A stretch of 64,000 bases of DNA from an uncultured Pseudomonadales bacterium. GTDB lineage: Bacteria; Pseudomonadota; Gammaproteobacteria; Pseudomonadales; Azotimanducaceae. The notes under the pieces are model-generated. The model made no database searches and was not told the DNA's origin. It saw only the letters and a list, made by a program, of their open reading frames with translations. Positions 61,445 through 64,000 of the stretch are shown one piece after another; the first letter of the stretch is position 1, and every line of letters begins with the position of its first letter. Location of the stretch: positions 1-64,000 of the forward strand of contig CATOTI010000002.1 in the NCBI GenBank assembly GCA_951813295.1, written 5' to 3'. The position numbers and the translations under genes were made by a program.

Positions 61445-62663
61445 GAGCGAAATGCTAAACGTTGACCTCGCCCTCGGGAAATTGATTGCTCTGATCCGCG
61501 AAAATGCGGGCGACATCGACCGGGAACGCATTCCGATCGGCGACGCGAGCGGTCGTATCACCGCCGAGACCGTCTCTGCCGGGATCGACCTTCCACCGTT
61601 CGATGCTTCCAGCATGGACGGCTACGCCGTCATCGCTGACGAAATAGAAACCTACCGCGTCACCGCGGAAGCGCGAGCAGGGCATCCATCCAATACCCGC
61701 GTCGTTCCGGGTACGACCACCCGGGTATTCACTGGGTCGCAGATGCCACCGGGCGCGAACGCGGTCGTTCTACAGGAGGACGGGACTCGCGACGGCGATA
61801 CCTTCACGCGAACGGCACCCGTCGAATCTGGAGAAAATGTCCGGTATCGGGGCAACGACGTCAACAAAGGCGAATCCATCGCGACGATCGGTACCCGGCT
61901 GACACCCCTTCGACTGGCCTGGTTCGCGGCCTGCGGTATCGAAACCGTCGTCGTACACAAGAAAGTCAGAGTCGGCATCTTCTCGACGGGCGATGAACTC
62001 GCCGACGCGGGTGCGCAGCTCGCCCCGGGACAGATTTACGACTCGAATCGATTCGCGCTAAACGCGCTGATGGCGCACCAGGCAGCCGTCGTGACCGACC
62101 TCGGTCGTTTACCGGACGACCCGTCACCCATTCGAGCGACGCTCGAACAAGCTGCACGCGATCATGACGTGATCGTGACCTCGGGAGGTGTCTCGGTCGG
62201 CGATGCCGACTACGTCCGCGGCGTCGTCGAAGCCCTCGGCCGACTCGACTTCTGGCGCGTGGCACTCAAGCCGGGCAAGCCGTTGGCCGTCGGTCGCATC
62301 GAAGATGCGCTGTTTTTCGGGCTCCCAGGCAATCCCGTGTCGACGATCGTGACTTATCTGCTTTTTGTCGCACCGGCGATCGACGCGCTCTCCGGAACGG
62401 AGCCCACGGCACCGATCCCGGTTCCGGCGAACCTCGACGGACCGATCGCCCATAAACCCGGGCGTCGCGAGTACGTCCGCGGCCAGCTGACGCATCGAAA
62501 CAGCGCGCTCACCGTGACGCCCACCGGGGATCAGAGCTCCAACCGGCTCTCGACGTTTGCCGGTGCCAATTGCCTCGTCATCGTCCCCGAGCAAGCGGGT
62601 GATCTTGAACCAGGCACCGCGGTCGACGTGTTACTCCTGACCGACCAGGGCGCCCTGCTCTGA
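61443..62663 (+). CDS. moeA: Molybdopterin molybdenumtransferase MoeA
   Basis: The 406-residue enzyme inserts molybdenum into molybdopterin-AMP. DLPPFDASSMDGYAV is the N-terminal signature; GIFSTGDEL and TSGGVSVGDADYVRG form the active-site region, and FGLPGNPVSTIVTYLLF follows. The proposed ATG at 61443 leads straight into conserved sequence; in-frame alternatives are at 61425 and 61452. Other molybdopterin genes are not nearby. Confidence 0.93.
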   Translation: MSEMLNVDLALGKLIALIRENAGDIDRERIPIGDASGRITAETVSAGIDLPPFDASSMDGYAVIADEIETYRVTAEARAGHPSNTRVVPGTTTRVFTGSQMPPGANAVVLQEDGTRDGDTFTRTAPVESGENVRYRGNDVNKGESIATIGTRLTPLRLAWFAACGIETVVVHKKVRVGIFSTGDELADAGAQLAPGQIYDSNRFALNALMAHQAAVVTDLGRLPDDPSPIRATLEQAARDHDVIVTSGGVSVGDADYVRGVVEALGRLDFWRVALKPGKPLAVGRIEDALFFGLPGNPVSTIVTYLLFVAPAIDALSGTEPTAPIPVPANLDGPIAHKPGRREYVRGQLTHRNSALTVTPTGDQSSNRLSTFAGANCLVIVPEQAGDLEPGTAVDVLLLTDQGALL

Positions 62664-62669
62664 AGTGAA

Positions 62670-63317
62670 CTAACCCGCGAGCGCGGCTCGTATTGCGCCC
62701 GCAATCTCGTCGACACCGCCCGTGCCGTCGATCGCCACGTAGCGCGTACCGCTCGATTCGGACAGCGTCTGGTAGAAATCGACCAACGGATGGGTCTGCC
62801 CGTGGTAGATCTTCAGGCGTTCACGGATCGTCGCTTCCTGGTCGTCTTCGCGTTGGATCAACGGCTCGCCCGTCTCATCGTCGACATTTGGCGTCTTCGG
62901 CGGGTTGAACGTGACGTGATAGACGCGGCCACTTCCCTCGTGCACCCGACGCCCCGAAATCCGTCCCACCACATCGTCGTCCGGAACCTTGATCTCGACG
63001 ACCGCGTCGATCGTGATGCCCGCATCCGCGACGGCTTGCGCTTGCGGAATTGTTCGCGGGAACCCATCGAAGAGATAGCCGTTGGCGCAGTCGTCTCCTG
63101 TGATTCGCTCTTTGACGAGGCCGATGATCGTCTCGTCATCGACGAGTTCGCCGGCATCCATGATCGCCTGCGCGCGTTTACCGAGCGGGGTACCGGCGGC
63201 GACCGCCGAACGCAACATATCGCCCGTCGATATCTGCGGGATGCCCTGGTCATCGCAGATGAACTGCGCCTGAGTGCCTTTTCCCGCGCCGGGGGGGCCT
63301 AACAAAATGAGTCGCAT
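62670..63317 (-). CDS. adk: Adenylate kinase
   Basis: The 215-residue long-form enzyme interconverts AMP, ADP and ATP. The P-loop [14 protein letters not shown] is at residues 7-20, [12 protein letters not shown] binds AMP, and the LID has [14 protein letters not shown] and [16 protein letters not shown]. The LID lacks zinc cysteines. It converges with moeA with a six-base gap. Confidence 0.98.
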   Translation of the reverse strand: MRLILLGPPGAGKGTQAQFICDDQGIPQISTGDMLRSAVAAGTPLGKRAQAIMDAGELVDDETIIGLVKERITGDDCANGYLFDGFPRTIPQAQAVADAGITIDAVVEIKVPDDDVVGRISGRRVHEGSGRVYHVTFNPPKTPNVDDETGEPLIQREDDQEATIRERLKIYHGQTHPLVDFYQTLSESSGTRYVAIDGTGGVDEIAGAIRAALAG

Positions 63318-63427
63318 AGTGGTGTCTCCTGATCTCTCGAGAATCCGCGTCCGCGAACCTCGATCGGAGTCACGGCGACGAAGCGCGATAGTTTACGAAT
63401 CAGTGGCGCGGACGGAAGTGCAGGACG

Positions 63428-64000
63428 TCAAATCTTGTCTTCGACGACACGTTCGACGCGCCTGACATCGGTGATGCGTTCGATACGCTCGATCGCCGTC
63501 GCAAACGCCGTCATCGACTCGGCATGCAGGTCGATCGAAATCGACGCCGTCACACCGGGTTCCGTCGCCCGCGCATTGACGCCAACGATCGACGTCGACG
63601 ACTCGGAGAGGACCTCCATGATGTCGCGAATGAGATCGTCACGGTCGTTGCAGATCACCCGGAAACTCGTGAAGAAACCGGGTCGCTCCTCACGGCCGTG
63701 CGGTAACAACGAAAGCTGCCCGTCGTTCTGTGCCGACGCGAGGCGGACGAGGTGGATGACGTGCTGTTCACCGACCCCCACCGCCAATAGGAGTTCGTCT
63801 TCCGAGTCGTAGCCGGCTTCACGCGCCAGCGCTTCGTTATCGACAACGATCCCCAGACGCTCGAACGTCTCGCTGAGCAGCGTCCGCCCGGCCGAAACGT
63901 TCGACTCGCTCAGCTGACCGCGGAACCATCCCTGGATCTTCGTTCGCGCCCGCGATGTCGCGATGTAGCCGAGCGCGGGATTCAACCACTCCCGCAGCGG
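63428..64000 (-). CDS. RelA/SpoT-family (p)ppGpp synthetase, C-terminal part (cut by window edge)
   Basis: The frame enters from the right edge and ends at 63428, giving the last 190 or so residues. LNPALGYIATSRARTKIQGWFR just after the edge is the conserved end of the TGS-proximal helix in RelA and SpoT proteins. The C-terminal ACT domain (FRVICNDRDDLIRDIMEVLS) follows. The catalytic domains lie outside, so relA and spoT cannot be told apart, although the ACT domain with IVGVNARATEPGVTASISID resembles either. Confidence 0.88.
   Translation of the reverse strand, partial: PLREWLNPALGYIATSRARTKIQGWFRGQLSESNVSAGRTLLSETFERLGIVVDNEALAREAGYDSEDELLLAVGVGEQHVIHLVRLASAQNDGQLSLLPHGREERPGFFTSFRVICNDRDDLIRDIMEVLSESSTSIVGVNARATEPGVTASISIDLHAESMTAFATAIERIERITDVRRVERVVEDKI

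Overview
The window is a piece of a high-GC gammaproteobacterial chromosome, with an accessory island (about 1-13260) joined to a long, densely packed housekeeping backbone (about 13270-64000). The assignment rests on gene order: recA-recX with alaS-lysC, fdxA-mutS, truD-pcm-nlpD, the rpsB-tsf-pyrH-frr-uppS-cdsA-rseP-bamA-skp-lpxD-fabZ-lpxA-lpxB-rnhB-dnaE-tilS-pyrG-kdsA-eno-ftsB block, and map-glnD-dapC. Outer-membrane, lipid A and type II secretion genes show a Gram-negative envelope. I cannot name the genus.

Region 1-10942 (all minus strand, read right to left) is a type III-B CRISPR-Cas (Cmr) operon: a CARF protein of the NE0113/TIGR02584 type, cmr1, cmr2 (cas10), a MntA-like nucleotidyltransferase, a HepT-like HEPN protein, cmr3, cmr4, cmr5, cmr6, cas6 and a Card1/DUF1887-type CARF protein cut by the left edge. 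The genes overlap or nearly touch, so they look co-transcribed and translationally coupled. The Cmr complex would detect target RNA, Cas10 would make cyclic oligoadenylate, and the CARF proteins would respond to it. A complete MntA/HepT toxin-antitoxin pair sits seamlessly between cas10 and cmr3, which is the most interesting feature here. No repeat-spacer array and no cas1/cas2 lie in the window.

Region 10943-13260 is a graveyard. It holds a decayed IS481-family transposase, a truncated IS5-family transposase, an orphan outer-membrane beta-barrel gene, and a second copy (about 216 bp, direct repeat) of the start and upstream region of the NE0113-type CARF gene. Both copies carry the same palindrome, a candidate operator. 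tRNA-Ser(GCU) and tRNA-Arg(ACG) mark the join to the backbone.

The backbone runs lysC, alaS, a small MazG-like gene, recX, recA (with a LexA box in its promoter), mutS, fdxA, nlpD-like, popT-like (DUF368), pcm, truD, ftsB, eno, kdsA, pyrG, tilS, dnaE, rnhB, the lipid A genes, bamA, rseP, cdsA, uppS, frr, pyrH, tsf and rpsB on the minus strand. It continues with map, glnD, dapC, dapE, gspN-gspC-gspD and plsB on the plus strand, and ends with rsmJ, tsaB, moeA, adk and the 3' part of a relA/spoT gene. Several genes usual in these blocks are missing from their expected slots: dxr, ispD and ispF (all isoprenoid MEP pathway), and also rpoS, surE, cinA, csrA, accA and dapD. Loss of dxr and ispDF from two separate loci suggests that the MEP pathway has been lost or relocated.
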